From the NCBI GenBank assembly GCA_016745315.1, contig CP066886.1:3224501-3288500 (forward strand): 64,000 nucleotides of DNA, read 5' to 3'. Of the stretch, positions 1-9,297 are shown piece by piece. The notes under the pieces were generated by a model. The model was given only the letters and a program-made list of their open reading frames with translations, was not told where the DNA came from and did not search any database. Both the position numbers and the translations under genes were made by a program. Source of the DNA: Arthrospira sp. PCC 9108 (GTDB lineage Bacteria; Cyanobacteriota; Cyanobacteriia; Cyanobacteriales; Microcoleaceae). Numbering within the stretch: the stretch's first letter is position 1; each line of letters opens with the position of its first letter.

Positions 1-1960
1 CTAGGGCTTGTTTGAGTCTGAACCGCAGGGTTCGTGCTGCCGCCCATTGTTGGCTGGGTATAGTTTTAACTAGAAACCGGATCACAATTCCCTCATGGGA
101 AATATCATCAACCCCCAGAATATCAACAGGTTCTAAAATCTTGTCAGACCATTCCGCCTCATTTTGCATCTTTTGACAGACTTTAAGAATAATTTCCATA
201 GCCTTTCTGATGTCAGCATCCCAGGCAATTTTTAAGCCGAGGTTCACCCGTGACCAGTCTTTAGTATTATTAATAACTGTGGCAACTTGACCATGGGGAA
301 TAGTTATTAATTGACCATCTAAATTGCGGAGATTAGTGCAATACAAATTCATGCTTTCTACGGCTCCGGCTAAATTGCCAATTTGGACGACATCACCTAC
401 AGCATAACGGTCTGTGAGCAAAATTAAAATGCCATTTAACATATTTTCTATTAAATTACGAGATAGAAAAGCTGTTAATAAAGCGAAGGCTCCCGCACCG
501 GCTAGGAACGCCGTATTGATGCCAATAATTACCACAGTGAAATAAATACCAAGACCGGAGAAAAGCCAACTTTTACCACCTTTGAGAGCCGGAGAATAGG
601 TGCTAACTCTCATAGTGTAACGATTCAAGTTAGGATGGGATTCTTGTTGTTCTTGAGCCCAACCATTTAAGGTATCATCAATGAAAAAATCTAACAGTTT
701 ATCAATTAAGGTAATACCAACCCAAAGACTAGGGAGCAGAATTGCTTGATAGGCAAACATAATAATTAAAGGACGAGTTTGCCGAAATACGAAACAAATT
801 AAACTGATACCTAATAAAATCACTAATAATTCCGCTATCAGCAGAAATCTCCGCAATAATTCTACTAAGTTTTTGCCTTGCTGAAGTGATACTTGACTAT
901 TTAACCTCCTGGCGATCAGTTTAGGGATTTGATTAATTTTCTGATTAATTTTCTGATGCAGATAACCTGAACTATAGCCTTGGCCATTACTGTTGACATT
1001 CTTAACTTTATCGGCATCATCACTGATGTCTTCATTCGGTTGAACTACAGTATCAGAAAGAGTTTCTCCTGATAAGGTTTCGGGGTTAACTTTAGCTTCA
1101 TTCACCAGATTTTGCAATTGGCTTTTAATTAGATTGCGTCGTTGTGTTAGTAATTTTCGTAACCCCGAAATTAGCCTCAGACATAGGAAAATAAATGCTA
1201 CAATAATCAAGGTGATGGTGATTCTTCCTAAAGGATATTGAGCATCAAATTCTCGCCCCCATAAGGCTTCACTAGCATACTGCGTGATTTGGTCTCGCCA
1301 AACTGGTGCTAATTCTTCAACTGTTATACCATTAACAATGGCATCATGATTATTGACGGTGATTACTACAATTTGAGGGATGCGTAAATCATGATTTGGT
1401 TGAGTATAAATTACCGTTTCGTTATTCTGAATTCCTATATTTAATTGCGGGGTCAATGGATGTAGAGGTTTATCTGGATTAAACAACCGCCAAAACTGCC
1501 AATTTTCGGGATGATATGTTTGTGGTAATTCTTGATTTCTGCTAATAATATTACGGAGACCTCGATTAAAGGATTCCTGTACTAATTTTGCACGTCTTTC
1601 TAAGGTTAAGGCAGTGGCGCGGTCATCTTGTTCTAAACTCCGTCGCGCACCGAGGATTAATCCTCCCCGCCCACCGTGGCCGCCTAAATAAACTCTGCTA
1701 CACCAACTAGCACCACAGCTATAAGCACGGTTGACATTCCACAAAAAGGTTTGATTCTGTTGATCGGTAATTGAGACGGGAGATACGAAAAATTGCCCGA
1801 AGGCTGGGCTGTGACCAGCGACAGTTAAGGAAAATGTCAAGACCAAAACGCTTACAAAATAAGTAATTTTTCGGAGTATTTTATAATTTATAGTCAACCC
1901 TAGGGATTTGTCTAAACAAGCGATCGCCTCTAGGGGTAAAATCCTCCACCGAGTTTTCAT
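1..1960 (-). CDS. MscS-family mechanosensitive ion channel (C-terminus beyond window)
   Basis: Reading the minus strand from the ATG at 1960 gives an open frame of about 653 codons that leaves the window without a stop. The N-terminus is basic with a hydrophobic signal segment (about residues 25-45). A soluble, probably periplasmic region with a glycine-rich stretch near residue 95 follows, then a membrane segment near residue 250, a polar linker and several more membrane segments. From about residue 480 the sequence matches the MscS pore and beta domain (motifs LIENMLNGIL, YAVGDVVQIG, LITIPHG). Such channels open under membrane tension to release osmolytes; the large N-terminal addition is typical of long cyanobacterial MscS relatives. 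A GGAGGATC ribosome site lies directly before the ATG. Family assignment is firm; gating properties are not inferable. Confidence 0.9.
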   Translation of the reverse strand, partial: MKTRWRILPLEAIACLDKSLGLTINYKILRKITYFVSVLVLTFSLTVAGHSPAFGQFFVSPVSITDQQNQTFLWNVNRAYSCGASWCSRVYLGGHGGRGGLILGARRSLEQDDRATALTLERRAKLVQESFNRGLRNIISRNQELPQTYHPENWQFWRLFNPDKPLHPLTPQLNIGIQNNETVIYTQPNHDLRIPQIVVITVNNHDAIVNGITVEELAPVWRDQITQYASEALWGREFDAQYPLGRITITLIIVAFIFLCLRLISGLRKLLTQRRNLIKSQLQNLVNEAKVNPETLSGETLSDTVVQPNEDISDDADKVKNVNSNGQGYSSGYLHQKINQKINQIPKLIARRLNSQVSLQQGKNLVELLRRFLLIAELLVILLGISLICFVFRQTRPLIIMFAYQAILLPSLWVGITLIDKLLDFFIDDTLNGWAQEQQESHPNLNRYTMRVSTYSPALKGGKSWLFSGLGIYFTVVIIGINTAFLAGAGAFALLTAFLSRNLIENMLNGILILLTDRYAVGDVVQIGNLAGAVESMNLYCTNLRNLDGQLITIPHGQVATVINNTKDWSRVNLGLKIAWDADIRKAMEIILKVCQKMQNEAEWSDKILEPVDILGVDDISHEGIVIRFLVKTIPSQQWAAARTLRFRLKQAL

Positions 1961-2058
1961 GATCCTCCTCAGTTAGCAACACCGACCATGGATAATAACT
2001 CAATTCGGGAATCTTGGCAAATTTTTAATGATCATAGCCTTCAGATACTATCTGAGAT

Positions 2059-2547
2059 TTAGCTAAGGAGCAAGCGTCCTAGAGGGGAGTTGAGGAAAGA
2101 TGGATACAGTTTACCAATTTGCCACAAATGTTGCAATCGTACACTGTGATAGCCCAGTAGAATCAGAAAACTCAAAATTTGTACCCGGGGATTAGTCAAC
2201 CAGTGAATATAAAAAATATCTAATTTTCGATTTTTGATAATTTCCCAAATTAAATGAATAATAGCAATCACAAAACATAAGAAAATTAGGGGACCGAATA
2301 AGTGGTAGGCGATCGCCTGATTTAAGTCACCTCTGGCTGTAGCCATTAAGGATCTAGTTAACCCCCAGGCTGGACAAGGAACCCCCACATATCGCATCAG
2401 GGGACATCTTAAAAACTCCATATGAACACCTAGGTTAAACCCTATACTACCGATAATAGGTATTAAGGCGATCGCTAAACCCAACATCCGTTTTTGTCGT
2501 TGTTGTCGAGAAAGCAAATCAGGCGATTTTAGTGTTTTACCTACCAT
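2059..2547 (-). CDS. DUF2752 family small membrane protein
   Basis: This 162-residue protein carries the DUF2752 signature: a cysteine-containing CPLMRYVGVPCPAWGLTRS motif (about residues 48-66) followed by an ARGDLNQA segment. Three hydrophobic spans are visible (about 22-42, 82-104, 120-140). The function of DUF2752 is unknown; the conserved cysteines suggest metal or redox chemistry but nothing here tests that. It is the last of three closely spaced minus-strand genes (gaps of 16 and 6 nt), which suggests co-transcription with the two small membrane proteins upstream. Confidence 0.75.
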   Translation of the reverse strand: MVGKTLKSPDLLSRQQRQKRMLGLAIALIPIIGSIGFNLGVHMEFLRCPLMRYVGVPCPAWGLTRSLMATARGDLNQAIAYHLFGPLIFLCFVIAIIHLIWEIIKNRKLDIFYIHWLTNPRVQILSFLILLGYHSVRLQHLWQIGKLYPSFLNSPLGRLLLS

Positions 2548-2563
2548 TACAATTCCCCATCAA

Positions 2564-2758
2564 TTAACGACTTTTTAGCAAATCCACCCCAAAACAGGTT
2601 AGGTAAATTACCACCGTTGCTAATTGCTGAAATAACACCAGTTCAAAAGTTTTCACAAAAAAATTAATCTCTGACTGGGAATACACGGCTATTGAACTTC
2701 CAGCTAATAAGGCAATCAAAAACCAAAATATCGTTTTTCTGTGCTTGAGTTTTAGCAT
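2564..2758 (-). CDS. Small hypothetical membrane protein
   Basis: A 64-residue protein if the ATG at 2758 is used. An in-frame GTG at 2773 is possible, but GGGAA sits at ribosome-site distance from the ATG, so the ATG is preferred. It has a basic N-terminus, a hydrophobic span at about residues 9-26 and a second at about 38-58, ending in a basic tail. No family was recognised. It lies between the DUF2752 gene and the 150-residue membrane protein on the same strand with tiny gaps, so operon membership is likely. Confidence 0.5.
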   Translation of the reverse strand: MLKLKHRKTIFWFLIALLAGSSIAVYSQSEINFFVKTFELVLFQQLATVVIYLTCFGVDLLKSR

Positions 2759-2779
2759 GATTTGGATTCCCACATTAAC

Positions 2780-3232
2780 TTAACCAAAAGCGAGATAGGA
2801 GTAGAAAACTAAGGTTCCTACCACAGGAACTATCCACAAAAGTATTAACCAGGGAGTTTTTTCTAGTTTTTTGCAAATTCTAATCCAGGCTTTGATTAAC
2901 CAAATTACGGCAATGATATTGATGCAGGGAATGAACATCAAAATCGTCCATAAAATCGGGTTATCTTCATCCCCAGCCACAAAATTTATATAGGTTCCTA
3001 AAATAGGAATCCAAGCAAACCAAGCATTGTCCACTCGACATCTTTGATAAATTTTCCAGGACAAAAAACTAAACACTAAATAGCCAATTAAATAGCCGAT
3101 CAATATTCCTGGGTTTGGTTCTACTGTATCGTAGGTAATATCTAGTTGTGGAACTGTATTTTGTTGAGCGAGTAGAACCGGGACTAGATTAGTGACTGCT
3201 GGAGTCGGCGGTAATATACTAATGTCAATCAT
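2780..3232 (-). CDS. DUF5684-like integral membrane protein
   Basis: A 150-residue protein with about four hydrophobic spans. The repeated pattern of IYQRCRVDNAWFAWIPILGT followed by ILWTILMFIPCINII and WLIKAWIRICKKLEK resembles DUF5684-type proteins, small cyanobacterial and actinobacterial membrane proteins of unknown role. It is the first gene of a three-gene minus-strand run (followed by 2564-2758 and 2059-2547). The family match is from memory of the motif layout, so it is moderately certain. Confidence 0.6.
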   Translation of the reverse strand: MIDISILPPTPAVTNLVPVLLAQQNTVPQLDITYDTVEPNPGILIGYLIGYLVFSFLSWKIYQRCRVDNAWFAWIPILGTYINFVAGDEDNPILWTILMFIPCINIIAVIWLIKAWIRICKKLEKTPWLILLWIVPVVGTLVFYSYLAFG

Positions 3233-3322
3233 GAATAAGTCACCGATAAATTACTATAGTTGACTAATTGTAAGATATGTTATCTGAAAAGACTATCTAT
3301 TTTTGATTGGGTTCACAAAAAT

Positions 3323-3605
3323 CAACATTATCAGAACATCATGATGATATTTAGTATTTGAGACTCGAGGCAATATAGTTATATGTTGATAAATGATATT
3401 CTCAAGGCGATCGCTATAGGACTCCCTCCTCCGGTTATAATCTACCTAGGCTATTATTGCCAACGGAGGCATCTATATCTTTGATAGATAATAGCCCCAC
3501 TATTTAACTATAGTAATATTTGGGAAAAAATTGATGATGAACACACCTAATTTTTTGTCAATTCCATACTGGAAACAGTCAGAATTTTGGCTGATGGCGA
3601 TCGCC
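3323..3605 (+). repeat. Diverged duplicate of the cyanoexosortase A upstream region and gene start
   Basis: This segment matches, in inverted orientation, the region 21600-21926 in front of and at the start of the cyanoexosortase gene. Shared blocks include AACATTATCAGAA, ATATTTAGTATTTGAGAC, GCTATTATTG and TAATATTTGGGAAAAAATT, then the first codons. The copies differ by many substitutions and small indels, so the duplication is not recent. Homology stops at a GGCGATCGCC sequence, where group II intron sequence begins. At the other end the left copy continues past the point where an intron is inserted in the right copy (21927), so the left copy preserves the empty site. Confidence 0.85.
3531..3605 (+). 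pseudogene. Truncated 5' fragment of a cyanoexosortase A gene
   Basis: About 25 codons starting at the ATG at 3531 (MMMNTPNFLSI, then KQSEFWLMAIA) are nearly identical to the start of the cyanoexosortase protein encoded at 20812-21681, differing by a couple of residues. After 3605 the frame runs into intron-derived sequence and stops at 3719. No exosortase catalytic motif is present, so this is a broken copy. Confidence 0.85.
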
Positions 3606-3836
3606 GTTGCCCTTTACTCTATGCTCAATCGGTTCACGACTCCCACTAGACACTTCGTTTATGACCTTGGGTTCCCTGCCTTGTTTGGAAGGTTGAATTC
3701 CAAACGTTGGGACATATAAACAGTTATAGGGATGGTCAGAGATTAACCTCTTATATCCAGCGACTAGGGGCTGAAGTCCCCACCAGGTAGTTATTTCGGG
3801 CATCTCAGCCCTATTTCATACCTGAACGTCTCGCAC
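3606..3836 (-). mobile_element. Group II intron, 5'-end fragment
   Basis: Read on the minus strand from 3836, the segment starts with the group II 5' consensus GTGCGAGACG and continues with about 230 nt of the domain I sequence seen in the other copies of this window. It ends at CGGCGAT, joined to the exosortase fragment through a shared GGCGATCGCC-like sequence. No domain V or VI is present, so this piece cannot splice. Confidence 0.8.
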
Positions 3837-3896
3837 GCATATCCCAATCATTACAGTTGGGCATTGGCTTCTGGCTACATCTCACATCCTCTAGGA

Positions 3897-4767
3897 GTTA
3901 GGGGTCGAGAGTGAAGTCACCTTCGCGAACTCCCATTCAAAACCGTGCTTGATAGTTTCCCATCACACGGCTCCTGATGTGGATACCCTTTTGTCATCGG
4001 AACAGGGTTACTACCCCCTCCCCTGCTTTCGTGCTTCAATGTTCAGAGCTTTATGCAGCACGTAGTCTTTGAACTCGTTCTCGCCACTATACTCCTAATA
4101 ATCGCAGTATCTATATCCACACCGTGACAATTGGGCATATCCCAACCATGACAATTGGGCTTTAGCTTCTGGTCACATCCTTCACCCTCTAACCATGCGC
4201 TTACATTTTTCACTACTGCCTTGTCAATAGCATTACTCACTTGTTTATAGGCAGAGCATTAGAGGGGTTACAACGTTCCGTTTATATGGGCATTCCATCG
4301 TTAGATTTGTCCTCAGAACCGGGGTACTGTTAAAGGTCTGTGTAGGTAGTCGCAAGAACCCCCTACTTTTCCCCTTGCCCTTTTGGGCGCAGCGTGTCAA
4401 CCTATTTCGCTGCTAGTGTATTACGATGGTTCAAGCCGGACATTCAGTCTCCTTAATCATAGATGGTTGGCAGTGGTCGAGTAGGAGGTGGGTTCCGACC
4501 TACGCCTTCCGTTCCCCGCTTTAGTCTGTCGAGTTATGATTTCCAAAACTGGGGGTGGCTATCGCCGTTACTCTCTACTCCCTGATTTCTCAGTTCGTTT
4601 ATGACCTTGAGTTCCCTGCCTTGCTTAGTTCCCTAAGCGTCGGGACATATAAACAGTTATGAGGATGGTCAGGAGAGGTTTCCTTATATCCAAACTCGGG
4701 GCTGGAATCCTCACCGGCTAGTGCTTTAGGGCATTTCAGCCCTATTTCATACCCGAACGTCTCGCAC
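3897..4767 (-). mobile_element. Complete ORF-less group II intron (about 0.87 kb)
   Basis: On the minus strand the element starts at 4767 with GTGCGAGACG and ends at 3897 with CGACCCCTAAC, giving the expected terminal AC. A domain V hairpin is recognisable near 3937-3980 (catalytic AGC in GGAGCCGTGTG, then a GAAA-type loop and CACGGTTTTG). The domain IV position holds only a short linker and no reverse transcriptase, so mobility would need a protein in trans. It is inserted in another intron: host sequence continues on both sides (4768 upward and 3837-3896). Confidence 0.82.
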
Positions 4768-5357
4768 CTTGCGCTTACACTTATCACTACTGAGATATCG
4801 ACCAATATTCTCAGAATCCAAGAGGACTTAAAACGTTCCGTTTATATTGGCCTTCCATCTTTAGATTTGCCCTTTCCACCGGGGTAATTTTAAAGGTCTG
4901 TGTAGGTAACAACAGAAAATTCCTACTTTTCCCCTTGCTCTTTTTGAGCGCAGCGCATCAACTTATTTCGCTACCCAATCATTACGATGGTTCAAGTCAG
5001 ACATTCGGCTCACGCCTAATCATAGATGGTTGGCAGTGGTCGGAGTCTTGGGAGTGGGTTCCACCTCACGCCTTGCGTTCCCCGCTTCAATCTGACGGGT
5101 CGTGACTCCTGAAATTGGGGGTGGCTATCGCCGTCATCCTCAACGTTGTAACAAAATGTTAAATTTTATTTCAAAGTATGTTGACCTTGGATTCCCTGAC
5201 TATTTTTCGTATCGGATGATACAAAACGTCGGTACATATAAACAGTTATGGGGACGGTCAGGAGTGCACTCCTTATATCCAACCAAGGGGTTGAAATCCC
5301 CACCAGGTAGTTATTTCGAGCATCTCAGCCCTATGCACGCACCTGAACGTCTCGCAC
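4768..5357 (-). mobile_element. Group II intron host copy, 5' half (continues at 3837-3896)
   Basis: The segment starts on the minus strand at 5357 with GTGCGAGACG and covers the 5' half of the intron up to GTGTAAGCGCAAG, where the complete intron at 3897-4767 is inserted. The next host section (AGGATGTGAG, then AAGCCAATGCCCAACTGTAA) is found at 3896-3837 and is itself interrupted by another intron start at 3836. The 3' half with domains V and VI is missing, so the host is dead. Confidence 0.78.
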
Positions 5358-5622
5358 TCTGTTGCTGATTGTAGCAGATTGGCTGATTGGGTCTGTCTCC
5401 CTGGCATGAGGTAACATCGCTTATAGGTAGTCCAGCAGGTAGTCGAGGAGTGCTCGCGGGAAGTTCCCAAGAAAAGGACGGCGCTTGTACCTCCGTTTTG
5501 AGTCACAGTTTCAGCCCCAAATCAGAACCCGATGATTTGTCAAGTGATTCATAACTCCAGGGTTCGCGCTACTATGAGAATTGGGCAGCCCTGAGCCATA
5601 GCACCTCTGTTAGATGTGAATT
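5358..5622. other. Intergenic region upstream of the sensor kinase, no gene recognised
   Basis: About 265 bp between the 5' end of the group II intron array and the kinase ATG. It has several possible short stems (for example CAGGG/CCCTG and GGGAACTTCCC) but matches no RNA family I recognise; 6S, tmRNA, SRP RNA and RNase P RNA motifs were looked for and not found. It supplies the 5' exon (ending CAGCAACAGA on the minus strand) of the outer intron, and presumably holds the kinase promoter. Confidence 0.4.
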
Positions 5623-7689
5623 ATGCCTAAACGCGGTCAATCCTCATTTCGCCGTCTTCTGCTATCCCGGATTTTACTGTTAAGCCTTCCGGTGTTGTTG
5701 GTTGGACAATATGTGACCTATCGCAAAGCTCGTTCAGCTTTACTAGAAACGGCTCGTCTGAACTTAACTGAAAGTGCAGTTAAAAAAGCTGCGGGTATTG
5801 ATGAATGGGCGAAGTCCTTGAGATCCAGTTTGATTTTAGTGGCTCACAGTTCCGTTTTGCAGTCTGGAGAAGAGGATAATTTTCAAGGTTTTCTTGAAGA
5901 GGTGGTCTCGGAATTACCTTTTGAGGTCAACTGTCTGCAAATGACTAATCTGGAAACGAATGAGATAGTTGCTAGTACCTGTGGTCTGGCGGCGCAGGTT
6001 CAATTTCCCCAAAATTTATGGTCTGCTACTCAATCTGAGAACTGGACTGTCAGTCAGTCAGAAGCTCATATTATTAATGTGGGAACTGCAGAGGTTGACA
6101 ACGGCTTTTTTCCTGAAAATATCGATGATAGTGGGTCAGATACTCCAGAAACGAGGCAAGTTTTACCTCGCCGCCAAAATAATCAACTCAGTTTAATCTC
6201 TATGGCTCCGGTTTATATTGCTGATGGAGAAGTTAATCGACTCCGTTATGGATTAAGTCTGGAGTCTTATTCTTTCCTCAGAGGTGAGCAAACCCCGAAA
6301 TCTTTAACAGGTTCTACTGTAATTTTAGATGACACGGGAACTATTGTGGCTCATCCTAATCCGCAGTCGGTGGGATTAAATATTAGGGATCACGCTGATT
6401 CTCAGAGGTTGGATAGTTTACTGCGTAGTGCGTTGGCGGGTCGCACTAATTTTATTCATTTGTTTTCTTTTCAACAAAATGGGGAAGAATTATTGGCGGG
6501 ATATCATGCTATTGACAGTCCGGTTTTTCCCAAGAATGATGATAGTAAGTGGGTCATCTTGGCGGTGGCTAGTTTGGATGATGCTCTCTATGGATTAAAG
6601 GATATTAATTCGGTTTTAGTTGTGCTAATTATGAGTTTGATTATAGCGATTATTAGTGCAGCATTATACCTGTCTAGGGATTTGGCACGTCCTTTAGAAA
6701 AACTCCGAGATTATGCGCTACAAGTTAACAGCATTGAATCCCATGTAGAGGTTCCTAAAAATCTGAAAATCCGGGAAGTTGAGCAGTTAGCTCAGGCTTT
6801 GCGGACTATGGTGGATCGTTTGCAGTCTCGGGCTCAAGCCTTGGCTTTTGCGACTAAGGAGGCGCGGGTGGCTAACCAGCTTAAAGATGAATTTTTGCGG
6901 GTTATATCCCATGAGTTGAGAACACCGCTTAATGGCATTATTAATTCTCTGAATTTAATTCAGGATGGCTTCTGTGACGATCGCGATGAGGAAATGGAAT
7001 ATTTGCAGATGGCTAATGACTCGGCTCTGCATTTATTTGACATTGTTAATGATATCTTAGATATTGCCTTGATTGAGGAAGGTCAACTATCTTTGTTTTT
7101 GGAACCGACGGATTTGGGGGTGATTCTCCAAGAGGCGATCGCCTTACAAACTCTGGATATTCAGCAGAAAGGTTTAGATTTAAACTTAGTGTTATCCGCT
7201 GAACCTCTGGAAGTACAAGCAGACCGAGATAAACTTAAACAGGTTTTTCTCAATATTATTAATAATGCGGTCAAGTTCACCCAAGCTGGTAGTATCACGA
7301 TTACTAGCCAACTTGAGCGCTTCCCAAATGCGGCGGGGAATGCGATCGCTTCTAATTCTAATTCCAGTCAGATTATCAAAGCATCTGAACAGGTAATTGT
7401 AACTATTGTCGATACAGGAATTGGGGTAATCCGAGAAAAGCAAAGCCAACTATTTCAGCCCTTCGTGATGGTCGATGGTTCCACCACTAGGGAGTCGGGA
7501 GGGGTGGGTTTAGGATTAGCGATCGCTCGTCGTCTAATGGAAATGATGGGTGGCGGTATTCAACTTGACAGCGCCGGACACGACCAAGGTACTACAGTTA
7601 CCATCGCCATGCCAACTTTACAAGCAGCAACACCACCTTCTCAACATCAGAAGACTACCAGAAAATCTAAAAAGAAAGTTAAAAGTTGA
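5623..7689 (+). CDS. Membrane-bound sensor histidine kinase
   Basis: A 688-residue protein with a basic N-terminus and a first membrane span (about 13-32), a large extracytoplasmic sensor region (about 33-325, dCACHE-like layout with an ILDDTGTIVAHP strand-loop near 240), a second span (about 328-351) and a HAMP linker. A HisKA domain follows with phospho-acceptor His430 in ISHELRTPLNG, then a HATPase domain with N box (NIINNAVKFTQ), G1 (DTGIGV) and G2 (GVGLGLAIARRL). All kinase motifs are intact. The protein should autophosphorylate in response to a periplasmic signal and pass phosphate to an unlinked response regulator; no receiver domain or regulator gene is adjacent. The C-terminal tail is basic and lysine-rich. 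Confidence 0.93.
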   Translation: MPKRGQSSFRRLLLSRILLLSLPVLLVGQYVTYRKARSALLETARLNLTESAVKKAAGIDEWAKSLRSSLILVAHSSVLQSGEEDNFQGFLEEVVSELPFEVNCLQMTNLETNEIVASTCGLAAQVQFPQNLWSATQSENWTVSQSEAHIINVGTAEVDNGFFPENIDDSGSDTPETRQVLPRRQNNQLSLISMAPVYIADGEVNRLRYGLSLESYSFLRGEQTPKSLTGSTVILDDTGTIVAHPNPQSVGLNIRDHADSQRLDSLLRSALAGRTNFIHLFSFQQNGEELLAGYHAIDSPVFPKNDDSKWVILAVASLDDALYGLKDINSVLVVLIMSLIIAIISAALYLSRDLARPLEKLRDYALQVNSIESHVEVPKNLKIREVEQLAQALRTMVDRLQSRAQALAFATKEARVANQLKDEFLRVISHELRTPLNGIINSLNLIQDGFCDDRDEEMEYLQMANDSALHLFDIVNDILDIALIEEGQLSLFLEPTDLGVILQEAIALQTLDIQQKGLDLNLVLSAEPLEVQADRDKLKQVFLNIINNAVKFTQAGSITITSQLERFPNAAGNAIASNSNSSQIIKASEQVIVTIVDTGIGVIREKQSQLFQPFVMVDGSTTRESGGVGLGLAIARRLMEMMGGGIQLDSAGHDQGTTVTIAMPTLQAATPPSQHQKTTRKSKKKVKS

Positions 7690-7810
7690 CTCATAATTTT
7701 GTCTGGCACAGATCATTGGTTATCCTAGAGAAAGAAATAGCCCTGATTATAGATAGTCTGTTCAGATTTCGCGCCAGGAGTATGTCAAAGCCAAATTTCT
7801 GAGTCTCATC

Positions 7811-8221
7811 ATGGATAAAATTAAGTTTCGCAGATACAAAAGAACAGCAGTTATCACCCTAGTCCTGATAGCATCAGTCGGTCTGGAAGCCTGCGCTTCT
7901 TACCACAAAAGACGAGAAGTATATAGAAATCTTCAGGACTGCCATCAACAATGGGGTGAAGCTAATCTATGTGAACCAATTACCGATGGTTCCTACCCCG
8001 TAGGCTACCATTATGGTCCCTATTATAAACATCGCGGGGGTCGCTACTATTACTATCGTACCTTCAATTCAAGCCCTCGTGCTGTTCCCTCTAGTGCAGG
8101 TATCACTAATACCACTCGTGGAGGTAGGAGTCCCTCTGTTGGTGGTGTGAGACGAGGTGGTTTTGGTTCCGGTGGTCGCAGCGCTACATTTAGAGGTACA
8201 GGAGGGAGTCGAGGGGGTTGA
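7811..8221 (+). CDS. Small putative lipoprotein with Gly/Arg/Tyr-rich tail
   Basis: A 136-residue protein with a basic N-terminus, a hydrophobic segment and a lipobox LEAC placing the lipidated cysteine at residue 28. The mature part has two further cysteines in the QDCHQQWGEANLCEP region, then tyrosine-rich (GGRYYYYR) and glycine/arginine/serine-rich low-complexity sequence to the end. It resembles small cyanobacterial YgiB-like or glycine-rich surface lipoproteins, but no family is certain. It ends 21 nt from the convergent M23 peptidase gene. Confidence 0.65.
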   Translation: MDKIKFRRYKRTAVITLVLIASVGLEACASYHKRREVYRNLQDCHQQWGEANLCEPITDGSYPVGYHYGPYYKHRGGRYYYYRTFNSSPRAVPSSAGITNTTRGGRSPSVGGVRRGGFGSGGRSATFRGTGGSRGG

Positions 8222-8242
8222 TGAAAGTTAAATTTAGCCAGC

Positions 8243-9136
8243 CTATTGTCGGCGAACTCGGCGGTTGTAATGACTGTCTGCTTCTTGGATATCTAAGTAA
8301 GAACTAGGGTCTTCGGCAACCCATCCTAAATTGGAGTTATAGCGGACTTCAAAATGGAGGTGGGGGCGATCGCTACTTGGTCGGCCGGTCTGACCCACTA
8401 ATCCTAAAGTTTCCCCTAATGCTACTTGCTGTCCGGTGTCAACCACAGTTTCCAAAAGGTGAGCGTAGCGGGTTTGTTTTCCCTGGGCGTGATTAACTAC
8501 CACCAGATTACCATAGCCCTCTCGATATCCAGCAAAAGCTACCACACCTTTACCCACAGCTAAAACAGGAGTTCCGGTGGGTGCGGATAAATCAATACCT
8601 CCATGAAATACTACTTGACCACTAACCGGGTCTAACTGCCACCCATAGCGCAACAGTACCTCAGCCATAATTGGTAATGGATAGCCAGATAACAGGTTAG
8701 GGGAGGGAGTAACTGGCGGCGCAGGTGCCCAGTTGACTCCGGGAATAAATACTACCCTGGGTTCAGCTTGACAGCCATTGACTTCAAAAATTACATCGGC
8801 TCTGGTATTATGGGCACGCGCTACATCCACCCAGGTCTGACCGGGTTCTACTTCTATCTGAATGCCATTGTAGGGGGGAATCAGGATCTCTTGTCCGACG
8901 GAGACTACACCATCACGTAAACTGGGATTCATACCCATGAGGGTAGCAGGAATTAAATTGTACTGTCGCGCAATGGTTGCTAGGGTTTCGCCTGGGGCGA
9001 CACGATGACGTTGCAGACGGGATAAAGCCGGAGTTGGACAAACTTCTCGGGCTTCCTGGGAAAATACGTTAGCTAGTCCCACAGGGGCGATCGCACCTAG
9101 GAAGATAACAGAGATCAAGGCTGACTTGCAGATCAT
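8243..9136 (-). CDS. LysM-containing M23 family metallopeptidase
   Basis: A 297-residue secreted protein with an N-terminal signal segment (about 1-25), two LysM-type peptidoglycan-binding repeats (HRVAPGETLATIARQYNL near 45 and EVEPGQTWVDVARAHN near 95) and a C-terminal M23/LytM domain. The zinc-site motifs HGGIDLSAP and HLHFEV are both present, so the domain looks catalytically competent rather than an EnvC-like degenerate version. The expected role is cleavage of peptide cross-links in the periplasmic wall during growth or septation. The gene is divergent from the HtrA-like protease gene, with a 160-bp shared promoter region. Confidence 0.92.
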   Translation of the reverse strand: MICKSALISVIFLGAIAPVGLANVFSQEAREVCPTPALSRLQRHRVAPGETLATIARQYNLIPATLMGMNPSLRDGVVSVGQEILIPPYNGIQIEVEPGQTWVDVARAHNTRADVIFEVNGCQAEPRVVFIPGVNWAPAPPVTPSPNLLSGYPLPIMAEVLLRYGWQLDPVSGQVVFHGGIDLSAPTGTPVLAVGKGVVAFAGYREGYGNLVVVNHAQGKQTRYAHLLETVVDTGQQVALGETLGLVGQTGRPSSDRPHLHFEVRYNSNLGWVAEDPSSYLDIQEADSHYNRRVRRQ

Positions 9137-9297
9137 ATTCAGTCCGTATTAACTTCGTTAATTAGTTACAGCAGGGCAATATTGGCTTTAATATAGCCGA
9201 GGCTCGGATACAATTGCTAAAATTGAGGCAAGGAACTTAGCTTCATCGCTGGGGTTCATTTGATTTAGAGATATCGATCCGGTCGGAATATTTAAAC

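Noticed and set aside
5358..5622. 6S RNA, tmRNA, SRP RNA or RNase P RNA
   Set aside because: Conserved sequence motifs of these RNAs were not found on either strand.
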